Assembly (NCBI RefSeq): GCF_012911005.2
Contig: NZ_WTVS01000059.1
Coordinates: forward strand, 1-33,471
Direction: 5' to 3'
Source of the DNA: Aromatoleum toluolicum
Lineage (GTDB): Bacteria; Pseudomonadota; Gammaproteobacteria; Burkholderiales; Rhodocyclaceae
DNA length: 33,471 bases
Under the pieces are notes generated by a model. It was not told the origin of the DNA. It worked only from the letters and a program-made list of their open reading frames with translations, and searched no databases. Both the position numbers and the translations under genes were made by a program. Position 1 is the stretch's first letter. Each line of letters begins with the position of its first letter. Positions 6,539-14,710 of this stretch are shown here, piece after piece.

Positions 6539-9489
6539 CTGGCCGCGTCCGTGCCCGCCGCGGCGAGCCAGTCCTCGAGCGCCGCGCAGGCCTGCCGGCA
6601 GTCCTCGCGCAGGCCGTCGATCATCGGCGCCAGCGCTGGCCCGTCCGTCGCCGCCGGGTCCGTTGCGGCGTTCTCCAGACGGCGCGTTGCCGCCATCACC
6701 CGCAGGAAACCCAGGTTGCCGGCGGCGCTGCGCAGGCGGTGCGCGCGCTTGCCGAGTGCCTGCCGATCGTTCGCCGCGAGGTGGTCGCCGAGTTCGATCA
6801 GGGCCGTGTCGGCGTCTGCGCGGAAGAGTTCCAGCAGCCGCGCGAGCGTCGCGGCGCCCAGGCTGTCGAGTTCCCCGGCGAGGTAGTCCGCGTCGAGCAC
6901 CGGCTCCGCGGATTCGCGTGACTCGGCTTCGCGGGGGGCCGGTGCCGGGGCGGGGCTGCCGGCCGTCGCGGCGGCGAGGGCGCGGGCGAGCTGGGCGCGG
7001 TCGAAGGGTTTGCTGAGGAAGCCCGCCATGCCGGCGCCGACGTAGCGTTCGACGGCATCTGCGGACACGTGCGCGGACATCGCGATGACCGGCACCGCGG
7101 CCCAGCGGCCGCCGTCGAGCGCGCGGAGGTCGCGCGCCACCTCGACGCCGGATGCGCCCGGCAGGCTGATGTCCATCAGCACGGCGTCGATCGGGTCGCG
7201 GCGCTGGCCGAGCAGCGCGATGGCCTCCTCGCCGTCGCCTGCGACGAGCGGGCGGTGACCGAGCGATTCGAGATAGCGCACGCAGACGATGCGGTTGATC
7301 TCGTCGTCCTCGACCAGCAGGACGTCGAGCGGGCGCTGCGCGGCATCGGGGCGTGTGTCGGCGGACTGCTGCGGCAGCGCGTCGGCGAGTTCGAAGGCGA
7401 TGTCGAAACCGACCTGCGTTCCCTGGCCGGGGACGCTCTCCAGGCCGATGTGGCCGCCCATCAGTTCGACCAGCCGCTGGCAGATCGCCAGCCCGAGGCC
7501 GGTGCCGCCGGGGCGGTGGTGCCGGGCGTCCTCGACCTGCACGAAAGGCTTGAACACTTCGGTGCATTGCTCGGGCGGGATGCCGATGCCCGTGTCGGTG
7601 ACGGTGAAATGCAGCCGTGCTGTTCCGTCCGCTGCGGCGGGATCGGCGCGCACGGACGCGGTCACCGAGCCCTCGTCGGTGAACTTGATCGCGTTGCCGA
7701 GGACGTTGAGCAGGATCTGGTTGAGCTTGCGCCGGTCGCCGACGAGGACGTCGGGCACGTCGGAGGCGATGTCGCGCACCAGCGCGATGCCTTTCGCGCG
7801 CGCCGCGACGCCCTGCAGCGCGAGCATGTTGTCGATGGTGTCGCGCAGCGCGAACGGGAGGTGCTCGAAGTCGACCTTGCCGGCCTCCAGGCGCGAGAAG
7901 CTCAGCATGTCCTCGAGGATCTCCAGCAGCGTCGCGTTGGCGTAGCCGATCATGCGCACGTATTCCTGCTGGCGTGCGTCGAGCCCGGTGTCGCGCAGCA
8001 GGTGCACGCTGCCGCTGACGCCGGAGAGCGGCGTGCGCAGTTCGTGGCTGAGGGTCGCGAGGAAGACGCTCTTCGCGCGGTTGGCCTCTTCGGCCTCGCG
8101 CCGCGCGACCGCGTGTTCGGCGACTTCGCGTTCGAGCAGGGCGTTGCTTTGTTGCAGTTCGGCGGTGCGCGCGGCGACCTGGTCTTCCAGTTCGTGCTGG
8201 TGGCGCAGCAGTTCGCCTTCCAGGCGCACGCGCTCGCGCGCGTTGTCGCGGAACTGTTCCAGCGCCCGCGCGAGCGGCGCGAGCGGGTCGTTGGCGCGCG
8301 TGGCGATGCGCACGTCGTAGTCACCGCTCGCCAGCGCGCGCACCGTGGTTTCCATGCCTTGCAGCCGGCCGAGCACGTGATAGCGGAACAGCACCCACAG
8401 CGTCGCCATGAGGGCGAAGAACAGCAGCGCGCCGACTGCGAGGAAGCCGATGATGCCGCGTTCGACCGCGCGCTTCGACTGATCGCCGGCGAGGTCGATC
8501 GCGCGGTGCGCCGCGACGACCAGTGCGCCCGCCTGCTCGGCCAGTTGTGCTGCCTGCGCGGCGCCGTCGTCGCGCAGTTGCATGAAGCTGCGCACCAGCG
8601 CTAGGCGCTGCCCGCGGGTGGCGAACAGACCGTCCGCCTGCGTCGCGGTCTCGAGTACCGCGAACTGCGCGACGCCGCTCGCCTTGCGCCCGGGATCGAC
8701 GATGTCGTCCAGGCGGCGGCGCAGGATGTCGAGGTTGCCGTCGAACCCCGCCTGCAGCGTCGCGAGCACGTCCGGCGCGTCCTCGCGTTCGAGGCGCTCG
8801 AGCAGGGTCTTGAGGTTGAAGCACGCGAGCTGGAACTCGCCCATGCGCTCCATGCGGTCGAAGTTGACCTCCACGAGGCGGTCGAGCGATTCGAACACGC
8901 GCTCCCTCGGCGGGTTGCGCTCGATCAGCGGATAGAGGCTGGAGATCGTCGCCGTCGTCGCCGTCGAGGCGTTGGCCGCGAGCGATTCGGACAGCATCAC
9001 CAGCGCGAGCACGGCCTGCTGCTGGCCGGCGAACAACTCCTGTTCGCGGCGGGCGAGCGCGAGGCGGCGACGCACGTCGTCGGCCTGCCGGCCGAGGTTC
9101 GCCGCAATCGCGTCGAGCGTCGATGCGATCGCCGTTCCGAGTCCCGGTTCGAAGCGCCGCTGCTCGAGCCGCTGCAGCAATCCGCGCAGCTCGGCGAGCT
9201 GCTCGCTCGCAGTCTGCTGCAGGCGTTCGACCTCCGCGGGCGACTCCGCGCGGCCCAGTCGTTCGACCACGGCCCCGACGCGCATGTTGAGGCGCGCGAC
9301 CGCCTGCACCGCGTCCATCGCGGGCACCGCGTCGTCGATGATCGCGCGCTGCGTCGCGACCACCTGCTGGAAGCTCAGCCACGCGATCGTCGCGACGGTG
9401 AAGGTGAGCAGCGCGGCCGCGCCCAGCACGAGGACGAGCTTGCCGATCAGGCCGAGGCGCGCATCGAGGCGTGCGATCCAGGCTTTCAT
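6535..9489 (-). CDS. torS: TorS-like hybrid sensor histidine kinase
   Basis: Tripartite inner-membrane sensor kinase of 984 residues with the TorS architecture. TM1 is about 17-38, a mainly helical periplasmic sensor spans about 39-345, and TM2 is about 346-368. HAMP and coiled coil follow (about 370-470), then a histidine kinase with phospho-His H482 in SHELRTPLSG, an N-box near 599, and ATP-lid motifs DTGIGIP and GGTGLGLAI. A receiver domain has D773 (LMDISLPG), and a C-terminal HPt domain has H917 in KRAHRLRSAAGN. All phosphorelay residues are present. The long periplasmic region matches TorS, which reads TMAO through the periplasmic protein TorT. The torT-like gene is divergent from it across 188 bp. 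The TMAO ligand is inferred from context, not visible in the sensor. Confidence 0.88.
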   Translation of the reverse strand: MKAWIARLDARLGLIGKLVLVLGAAALLTFTVATIAWLSFQQVVATQRAIIDDAVPAMDAVQAVARLNMRVGAVVERLGRAESPAEVERLQQTASEQLAELRGLLQRLEQRRFEPGLGTAIASTLDAIAANLGRQADDVRRRLALARREQELFAGQQQAVLALVMLSESLAANASTATTATISSLYPLIERNPPRERVFESLDRLVEVNFDRMERMGEFQLACFNLKTLLERLEREDAPDVLATLQAGFDGNLDILRRRLDDIVDPGRKASGVAQFAVLETATQADGLFATRGQRLALVRSFMQLRDDGAAQAAQLAEQAGALVVAAHRAIDLAGDQSKRAVERGIIGFLAVGALLFFALMATLWVLFRYHVLGRLQGMETTVRALASGDYDVRIATRANDPLAPLARALEQFRDNARERVRLEGELLRHQHELEDQVAARTAELQQSNALLEREVAEHAVARREAEEANRAKSVFLATLSHELRTPLSGVSGSVHLLRDTGLDARQQEYVRMIGYANATLLEILEDMLSFSRLEAGKVDFEHLPFALRDTIDNMLALQGVAARAKGIALVRDIASDVPDVLVGDRRKLNQILLNVLGNAIKFTDEGSVTASVRADPAAADGTARLHFTVTDTGIGIPPEQCTEVFKPFVQVEDARHHRPGGTGLGLAICQRLVELMGGHIGLESVPGQGTQVGFDIAFELADALPQQSADTRPDAAQRPLDVLLVEDDEINRIVCVRYLESLGHRPLVAGDGEEAIALLGQRRDPIDAVLMDISLPGASGVEVARDLRALDGGRWAAVPVIAMSAHVSADAVERYVGAGMAGFLSKPFDRAQLARALAAATAGSPAPAPAPREAESRESAEPVLDADYLAGELDSLGAATLARLLELFRADADTALIELGDHLAANDRQALGKRAHRLRSAAGNLGFLRVMAATRRLENAATDPAATDGPALAPMIDGLREDCRQACAALEDWLAAAGTDAAS

Positions 9490-9677
9490 CTATGGTGTGC
9501 GTCCGGTCGGAGCGGGGCTGTCGGGACGCCGGAAAGTCGCGCGGAAATGGCTTTGTCCCGGCATTGCGATTGGAATACCATTTTGCGCGCAAGCCCCGGG
9601 CTCAGGCAACGCGGGCGTCTGGGCCATCCGGCGGCGCCTGTCGTTGCGGCGCGCATGAATCCTCCGAGAAATCATCC

Positions 9678-10757
9678 ATGCGGCGTTTCCCTGTCGTCAT
9701 CGCGAGTGTGCTGCTGGGCTTGGCCGGCGGGGCTCCGGCCGCGGCGCCGGGGCAGCGCGAGATCACGCGCTGGGAGCCGCCCTACGACTATTCGCAGGCG
9801 GGCGTGGCGGCACCCTACGTGCCGGCAAAGGCGGCGACGCGGCGCTGGACGCTGTGCGCGGCCTTCCCGCACATCAAGGACGCCTACTGGCTGGGGGTGA
9901 ATTACGGCATGGTCGACGAGGCGCGGCGGCTCGGCGTGCAGTTGCGCCTGGTCGAAGCCGGCGGCTATCCGAATCTGAATCTGCAACGCGAGCAGCTCAA
10001 GGCCTGCGGCAGCGACGTTGAAATCGATGCGGTGATCCTCGGCACGGTGTCCTTCGACGGTCTCACCGACGTGATCGGCGAGGTCGCGCGCCGCGTCCCG
10101 GTGCTCGCCACGGTCAACGACATCGCCAGCGAAGGGGTCGCGGCGAAGGTCGGCGTGTCGTGGCACGAGATGGGGCGCTTGGCCGGCGAGTACCTCGTGC
10201 GGCGCCATCCGGGGCGGGGCGAGGAGATCCCGGTGGCGTGGTTTCCCGGGCCGCAGGGCGCAGGCTGGGTGCCCTTCGTCGACCGCGGTTTCCGCGCGGC
10301 GATCGCGGGCAGCCGCATCGTGATCCGCGCGACGGCGTGGGGCGACACCGCGAAGTCGATCCAGCGCAACCTCGTGCAGGGCACGCTCGACCAGCACCCG
10401 GAGGTGCGCTATGTGGTCGGCAACGCGCTGATGGCGGAGGCGGCGATCAGCGTGCTGCGCGAGCGCGGGCTGCAGGACCGCATCGGCATCGTCGCGACCT
10501 ACTTCACGCCGGCGGTGTACCGCGGCATCCTGCGCGGCCGCATCCTCGCCGCGCCGTCGGACGCGCCGGTGCTGCAGGGGCGGCTGTCGGTCGGGCAGGC
10601 GGTCGATCTCCTCGAAGGGCGGCCGGTCGCGCGGCATGTCGGCCCGCGCGTGCAGGTCGTCGACCGCGCCGCGCTGAAGCGCATCGAGCTCGACGATTCG
10701 CTCGCGCCGAGCACCTTCGTGCCGCAGTTCCGCTACCCGGCGGCGGCGTCGCGGTAA
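9678..10757 (+). CDS. torT: TorT-like periplasmic TMAO-binding protein
   Basis: Periplasmic substrate-binding protein of 359 residues that would present TMAO to the TorS sensor domain. The start chosen, MRRFPVVIAS, gives a signal peptide with a cleavage site around AAAPG near residue 22; an upstream in-frame extension is Arg-rich and has no signal. The fold is the type I periplasmic-binding (sugar/LacI-like) two-lobed fold. Features typical of TorT are the early aromatic-rich segment (WEPPYDYS), the AFPHIKDAYWLGVNYGM stretch at the start of lobe 1, and the later AWFPGPQGAGW segment. It is divergent from torS and convergent on torA. Other members of this fold bind sugars or autoinducers, but the torS/torA setting makes TorT the best reading. 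Confidence 0.85.
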   Translation: MRRFPVVIASVLLGLAGGAPAAAPGQREITRWEPPYDYSQAGVAAPYVPAKAATRRWTLCAAFPHIKDAYWLGVNYGMVDEARRLGVQLRLVEAGGYPNLNLQREQLKACGSDVEIDAVILGTVSFDGLTDVIGEVARRVPVLATVNDIASEGVAAKVGVSWHEMGRLAGEYLVRRHPGRGEEIPVAWFPGPQGAGWVPFVDRGFRAAIAGSRIVIRATAWGDTAKSIQRNLVQGTLDQHPEVRYVVGNALMAEAAISVLRERGLQDRIGIVATYFTPAVYRGILRGRILAAPSDAPVLQGRLSVGQAVDLLEGRPVARHVGPRVQVVDRAALKRIELDDSLAPSTFVPQFRYPAAASR

Positions 10758-10778
10758 GGTCGAGTGCGCACGGACGCC

Positions 10779-10800
10779 CCCTCCCCTTGAAGGGGGAGGG
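10779..10800 (+). repeat. CCCTCCCC hairpin element after torT
   Basis: A perfect 8-bp inverted repeat, CCCTCCCC (10779-10786) with GGGGAGGG (10793-10800) and a 6-nt loop, begins 21 bp after the torT stop. It shares the GACGCCCCC entry with the hairpin after the porin, suggesting a dispersed intergenic repeat that may serve as a transcript end. Confidence 0.45.
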
Positions 10801-10855
10801 ATACGGTGCCCGGACAGGCCCCAGGGTATTCGATTGGCACCTTATCAATAAATGA

Positions 10856-10908
10856 CGAAGCCCGGCTCGTGGCCGGGCTTCGCAGCGAGACGCCCCGGTC
10901 GGGGCGTC
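10856..10908 (-). terminator. Terminator of torA, between convergent torT and torA
   Basis: An 11-bp perfect stem, CGAAGCCCGGC (10856-10866) and GCCGGGCTTCG (10872-10882), has a 5-nt loop. Read on the minus strand it is followed by TCATTTATTGATAA, an AT-rich tract that suits termination of torA transcripts. A second perfect 8-bp stem, GACGCCCC-GGTC-GGGGCGTC (10889-10908), lies between it and the torA stop. On the plus strand there is no T-tract, so termination of torT here would be less efficient. Confidence 0.65.
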
Positions 10909-10913
10909 GCCGT

Positions 10914-13574
10914 TCACATCGCCGCTGCGTCCTTCGCGTTCTTCTCGAGGAAGTCGAGCACGATCTTCTTCTGCGCGTCGTCGAGGCCGGCGCGCGGGAA
11001 CATGCTCTGCGTGATGCCGTGCCACTGCTTCTTGGTGTAGTCGCCCGGTTCGCGCGGCACATGGCACAGCGTGCAGCGCTCGTAGAAGAGCTTCTCGCCC
11101 GGCGTCATGCTTGCCATCGTGGCGCCCTTCAATGCCGCGGCGCGGTCGAAGAGCTTCATGCCGGCGACGTCGAGCGCGAGCTTGGCGGACTTCTCGACCG
11201 GGGGTGGCTCGTAGGCGCGGTTCTCGGACTCCGCGTCGGTGCACTTCTTCAGGCTCGCGATGCAGGTGTTGGCGCTCGTGGCCTGGCTCAGGCCGCTCGA
11301 TGCGACGCTGGTCGTGATCATGTTGATCGCGCCGCTGTTGCAGCGTCCGCGCGAGTCGAGCTGGATCCAGTTGCCTTCCTCGAGGCTGACGACGCCCTTC
11401 ATGATCTGGTCGGTGACGACCGCGCCGGCGATCAGCGCGCCACGCTCGTTGTACAGCTCGACGAGATCGCCGTCCTTGATGCCCTTGGCCTTGGCGTCCT
11501 CGACGCTGATGCGCACGTGCTGGCGGCCCTTGACGTTCTCGTACTTGCGCACGTCGGCCTGCGCCATCTGCGAATGCACGCGGTTGAAGGGGTGCGGGCT
11601 GACGACGTGCACCTGGCCGGGCTTGGCGTTGCCGAGGTATTCCGCAGGCTCGAGGAATTTCGGGATCGGCGGGCAGTCGGCCACCTTGAAGCCGTCGATC
11701 TCCGAGCAGTAGAGCTCGATCTTGCCCGACTTGGTGTGCAGCGGATTCTTCTCGGGGTCGGTGTAGAAGTCGCCGTGGCGCACCCACTTGCGCATCTTCT
11801 CGGGTACGTCGATGCGCACGATGCCCTTCTCCCAGAACTCGTCGAAGGGCACGCTCTGGTTGGTGCGGTCGTACGATTCGCGCAGGATCTGCTGCACCGT
11901 CTTGCCTTCGGTGAATTGGAAGCCGACGCCCATCAGGTCGCCGAGGCGGCGGAAGATCTCGAAGTCGTCGAGGCTCTCGCCGTAGGGCTGGATCACCTGG
12001 CGCATCGCGTAGATCTTGTCGTTGCTGTAGGTGCCGCCGCTGCTCATGTCGTCACGTTCCAGCGCCGACGTCGCGGGCAGCACGATGTCGGCGAAGCGCG
12101 ACGACGCGCACCACCACGGATCCTGGCAGATCACCGTGTGCACCTTCTTGTTCATCGCGCGCAGCAGTTCGTTGGTGTCCTGCTGGTGCGACATGAAGTT
12201 GTTGCCGGCGTTGTAGATCAGGTGCACGTCGGGGTAAGTGTGCGTCGCGCCGTCACGCGTGTATTGCTTGCCGGGGTTTATCAGCATCTCGCTGATGCGC
12301 GAGGCCGGGCAGCGCGCCTTGATCGGGTTGCGCCCCTGCGACAGGCCGACCGGCATCGGGTGCGTCGATTGCGGCATGCCGCCGCCGCCGTAGTGCCAGC
12401 TGAAGCCCACGCCCTGACCGGGCTTGCCGATCTTGCCCAGCATCGCGGCGAAGTTGATGATCGCCCAGTGCGTCATCTCGCCGTGGTGCGCGCGCTGCAG
12501 CGCCCACGCGCCGGCGAACTGGGTGCGCTTGGTGGCGAAGAGCTCGGCCAGCTCGACGATCTTCTGCGCCGGGATGCCGGTGATCTTCGCCGCCCACTCC
12601 GGGGTCTTCGGCGGCGTGCCGTCGGCGTCCTTGCCGAGCAGGTAGGGCAGGAACTTGTCGAAGCCGACCGTGTACTTGTCGAGGTAGGCCTTGTCGTACT
12701 TGCCCGTCGTATACACGTGGTAGGCCATGCCGAGGAACAGCGCGACGTCGGTGTTGGGGACGATCTTCACCCACTCCGAGCCGAGCGCCTCGTCGGTGGT
12801 CGTGAATTGCGGGTTGATCGAGATGAACTTGACGCCGCGGTCCTTGATCAGCTTCCAGCGCGGGAACATCTGGTGGTCGGCGACCGTGTATTCGATGCGG
12901 TTGTTCTTCCACGGGTCGCAGCCTACCCACACCATCACCTCGGTGTGCTCGGCCATCACTTCCCACGCGGTCTGCGGCGAATACACTTCCATGTCGCCGA
13001 TGATGTGCGGCAGGCTGATCTGCGAGGCGCCGCCGGAATAGTCGCCGGTCGTCACCGAATGCCCGCCGATCAGGCCGAACAGCCGCCCCTGCAGCACCTG
13101 CGGGCGCAGCAAGCCGGCGTGCGACCAGCCGCCGTAGGAGCTGCTGAAGACCGCCTCGTTGCCGTGCTGCTCGGCGGTGGTGAGGATGGCGTTGGCGGTG
13201 ATCGCGAGGATCTCGTCCCAGGTCACGCGCACGAAGGGTTCCTTGCCGCGCAGATGCGGCTTGACGTCGCCCATCGGGTTGGCGAGGTAGGACTTGCGCA
13301 CCATCGGGTATTGCACGCGGGTCTTGTGATAGACGCGGCTGATGAGGCCTTCGGTGAGCATCTTCGTCGGCATCGCGTCGATGTCGGAGAGCGGCTGCAC
13401 GCCGACCAGCACGCCGTTCTTCACCACCGCCTTGAACGGACCCCAGTGGCTCGCGCTCGGGATCACGACGGTGTCGGCGCCGAACACCTCGCTCGCGCCG
13501 AACCAGGCCAGCCCATTGGCGGCGACCGCCGAAGCGACGGAAGCCTTCAGAAATTCCCTTCTCGACATGCTCAT
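10914..13574 (-). CDS. torA: TorA-like molybdopterin reductase with fused C-terminal cytochrome c domain
   Basis: Periplasmic TMAO/DMSO reductase-family enzyme of 886 residues that would reduce trimethylamine N-oxide to trimethylamine during anaerobic respiration. The N-terminus is a Tat signal (SRREFLKAS, residues 4-12, then a weakly hydrophobic stretch), as expected for an exported bis-MGD enzyme. The Mo ligand should be Ser146 in FSSSYGGWSHAG, the motif of DMSO-reductase type III enzymes; there is no N-terminal Fe-S cysteine motif. The unusual part is the C-terminus: CTLCH at 834-838 is a c-type haem site with a likely axial Met858 (QSMFPR), like the terminal haem domain of TorC. The first ATG has GGAGAT 7 nt upstream. 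No torC or torD lies in the window. Family call is strong; TMAO specificity relies on the torRST neighbours. Confidence 0.88.
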   Translation of the reverse strand: MSMSRREFLKASVASAVAANGLAWFGASEVFGADTVVIPSASHWGPFKAVVKNGVLVGVQPLSDIDAMPTKMLTEGLISRVYHKTRVQYPMVRKSYLANPMGDVKPHLRGKEPFVRVTWDEILAITANAILTTAEQHGNEAVFSSSYGGWSHAGLLRPQVLQGRLFGLIGGHSVTTGDYSGGASQISLPHIIGDMEVYSPQTAWEVMAEHTEVMVWVGCDPWKNNRIEYTVADHQMFPRWKLIKDRGVKFISINPQFTTTDEALGSEWVKIVPNTDVALFLGMAYHVYTTGKYDKAYLDKYTVGFDKFLPYLLGKDADGTPPKTPEWAAKITGIPAQKIVELAELFATKRTQFAGAWALQRAHHGEMTHWAIINFAAMLGKIGKPGQGVGFSWHYGGGGMPQSTHPMPVGLSQGRNPIKARCPASRISEMLINPGKQYTRDGATHTYPDVHLIYNAGNNFMSHQQDTNELLRAMNKKVHTVICQDPWWCASSRFADIVLPATSALERDDMSSGGTYSNDKIYAMRQVIQPYGESLDDFEIFRRLGDLMGVGFQFTEGKTVQQILRESYDRTNQSVPFDEFWEKGIVRIDVPEKMRKWVRHGDFYTDPEKNPLHTKSGKIELYCSEIDGFKVADCPPIPKFLEPAEYLGNAKPGQVHVVSPHPFNRVHSQMAQADVRKYENVKGRQHVRISVEDAKAKGIKDGDLVELYNERGALIAGAVVTDQIMKGVVSLEEGNWIQLDSRGRCNSGAINMITTSVASSGLSQATSANTCIASLKKCTDAESENRAYEPPPVEKSAKLALDVAGMKLFDRAAALKGATMASMTPGEKLFYERCTLCHVPREPGDYTKKQWHGITQSMFPRAGLDDAQKKIVLDFLEKNAKDAAAM

Positions 13575-13637
13575 GATTGCATCTCCTTCAGTGCCGGTTG
13601 CTCGATTGCCTTTTCCGACTCCAATGCTAGGGAGCGC

Positions 13638-13699
13638 GGATGAACAGCAGGCGCCGATTTGTCGGTTGTTCGTGGAGATGTGTTAACCACTGTTAACAG
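13638..13699 (-). promoter_or_regulatory. Candidate TorR boxes upstream of torA
   Basis: The minus strand reads CTGTTCATCC at 13647-13638, matching 8 of 10 positions of the published E. coli TorR decamer CTGTTCATAT, including the first eight. CTGTTAACAG at 13690-13699 (a perfect palindrome, 7 of 10) and the adjoining TGTTAACCAC at 13681-13690 form a near 10-bp tandem. TTGTTCGTGG at 13666-13675 matches 6 of 10. A cluster of such boxes upstream of the reductase gene is the arrangement used by TorR in E. coli. Confidence 0.6.
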
Positions 13700-13700
13700 C

Positions 13701-13726
13701 GCGCCCGCGCATTAACGCGCGGGCGC
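13701..13726. other. Perfect 10-bp GC hairpin in the torA-torF region
   Basis: GCGCCCGCGC (13701-13710) pairs perfectly with GCGCGGGCGC (13717-13726) around the loop ATTAAC. It lies immediately beside the GTTAAC decamers. Because both flanking genes are transcribed away from it, a terminator role is unlikely; it may insulate the two promoters or be a binding site. Confidence 0.5.
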
Positions 13727-13819
13727 CCGCGGCTGCCGTGAAACCCGTGCCGTGCAAGGGATCTGCGCTTCAGGGCGGTTTTACACAGTCGCAATCCGCA
13801 TTCACCTTGTTCGGCGCCG

Positions 13820-13829
13820 CCGTTCATGT
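13820..13829 (+). promoter_or_regulatory. Candidate TorR box upstream of torF
   Basis: CCGTTCATGT matches 8 of 10 positions of the E. coli TorR box CTGTTCATAT, in plus orientation 85 bp before the torF ATG. A weaker TTGTTCGGCG lies 13 bp upstream at 13807. Together with the torA-side boxes this suggests TorR drives both divergent genes. Confidence 0.45.
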
Positions 13830-13914
13830 CGCCTCCCCATCATGCAATCCGAACGAGTCCGGAAAAGCCGCTGCGCCCCGGAAGACATTGCAACCACGAT
13901 GAGGGAGTTCGATC

Positions 13915-14661
13915 ATGAAAACGCGTTATTCGATGCTGCTGGCAGGCGCTGCGCTGGTGCTGTCCCAGACCGCGCTGGCGGAGGAAAAACCGGAAGTGCT
14001 CGGGGGGACGATCGGCGGCTCGGTGAAGTTCGCGACCGACTACGTCTTCCGCGGCGAGTCGGAGACGGTCAGCGGCGAGATCCCCGCCGTGCAGGCCTCG
14101 TTGACCTGGACGCACGCGACCGGCGTGTATCTCGGCTATTTCGGTTCGACCAACAAGTTCGAGGGCTCGCCCGACATCTACGCGGTCGTCGGCCCCTATC
14201 TCGGCAAGTACGGCAGCATCGGCGACACGGGCTTCAACTACAATGTGATGGCCTTCTCGTACCAGTACCCGGGCGCCAACCGCTACAACTACAGCGAGCT
14301 GTACATGTACCTCGACCGCAACTTCGGGCCGGTCAACCTGAAGCTGGAAGTCACGCCGACGCTCGACGACTGGTTCGGCGTGAACGGCTGGAAGGGCGTG
14401 AACTACGCGATCCATCCGAAGCTCACGCTCGGCGACGGTTGGGGCATCGACGGCTCGTTCGGCTACCAGGAGCTCACCGGCCACGGCGCCGAGGGCTGGA
14501 CGCACTGGAACGTGGGCGTCACCAAGCAGATGTGGGGACTCAACTTCGACCTGCGCTTCCATGACACCGATGTCGACCGCAGCCACAAGGTGTATGGCAG
14601 CCATGACGGCCGCAAGATCTTCAAGGAACGGGTCGTGTTCGCCGTGTCGAAGAGCTTCTGA
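13915..14661 (+). CDS. torF: TorF family putative outer-membrane porin
   Basis: Exported protein of 248 residues belonging to the conserved proteobacterial family annotated as TorF putative porin. The signal peptide ends TALA-EEKP near residue 22. The mature N-terminus carries the family signature GSVKFATDYVFRGESETV, followed by amphipathic beta-strands rich in Tyr, Trp and Gly and a C-terminal Phe (VSKSF), all consistent with a small outer-membrane barrel. The ATG has AGGGAG 7 nt upstream. It diverges from torA across a region with TorR-like boxes. In Shewanella a member of this family lies with the tor genes, which gave the name; a role in TMAO uptake is plausible but unproven. Family call is strong, function inferred. 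Confidence 0.85.
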   Translation: MKTRYSMLLAGAALVLSQTALAEEKPEVLGGTIGGSVKFATDYVFRGESETVSGEIPAVQASLTWTHATGVYLGYFGSTNKFEGSPDIYAVVGPYLGKYGSIGDTGFNYNVMAFSYQYPGANRYNYSELYMYLDRNFGPVNLKLEVTPTLDDWFGVNGWKGVNYAIHPKLTLGDGWGIDGSFGYQELTGHGAEGWTHWNVGVTKQMWGLNFDLRFHDTDVDRSHKVYGSHDGRKIFKERVVFAVSKSF

Positions 14662-14710
14662 CGAGGCCGGCGGTGCGATCTGCGGATCAACTTGATGATG
14701 GGTCGGATTC

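Larger units (their letters stand above)
13575..13914. promoter_or_regulatory. Divergent torA / torF control region
   Basis: A 340-bp gene-free stretch between the divergent starts of torA and torF. It holds decamers matching the E. coli TorR box, two GTTAAC palindromes, and a perfect 10-bp GC hairpin. For torA a possible -10, TAGCAT, is on the minus strand at 13629-13624; no good -35 is present, as expected for an activator-dependent promoter. torF has an AGGGAG ribosome site 7-12 nt before its ATG. Confidence 0.6.

Noticed and set aside
4223-7567. Very long minus-strand open frame of over 1,100 codons
   Set aside because: It runs antisense through the porin and torR and out of frame through torS. 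Its translation is Arg/Ala/Pro-rich with no recognisable domain; it is a by-product of high GC.
9490-9677. TorR boxes in the torS-torT divergent region
   Set aside because: I found no decamer with the CTGTTCAT core; matches seen (for example around GGCTGTCGGG) are too weak.
9471-9677. N-terminal extension of torT
   Set aside because: The upstream in-frame sequence is Arg-rich and would hide the signal peptide; the start at 9678 gives a normal exported protein.
10806-13643. 945-codon plus-strand open frame
   Set aside because: It lies entirely opposite torA, whose translation has clear molybdopterin and haem motifs; the plus-strand product is Val/Arg/His-biased and without motifs.
13701-13726. 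GC hairpin considered as a terminator
   Set aside because: Both flanking genes are transcribed away from it and no T-tract follows, so it is listed only as a structured element.
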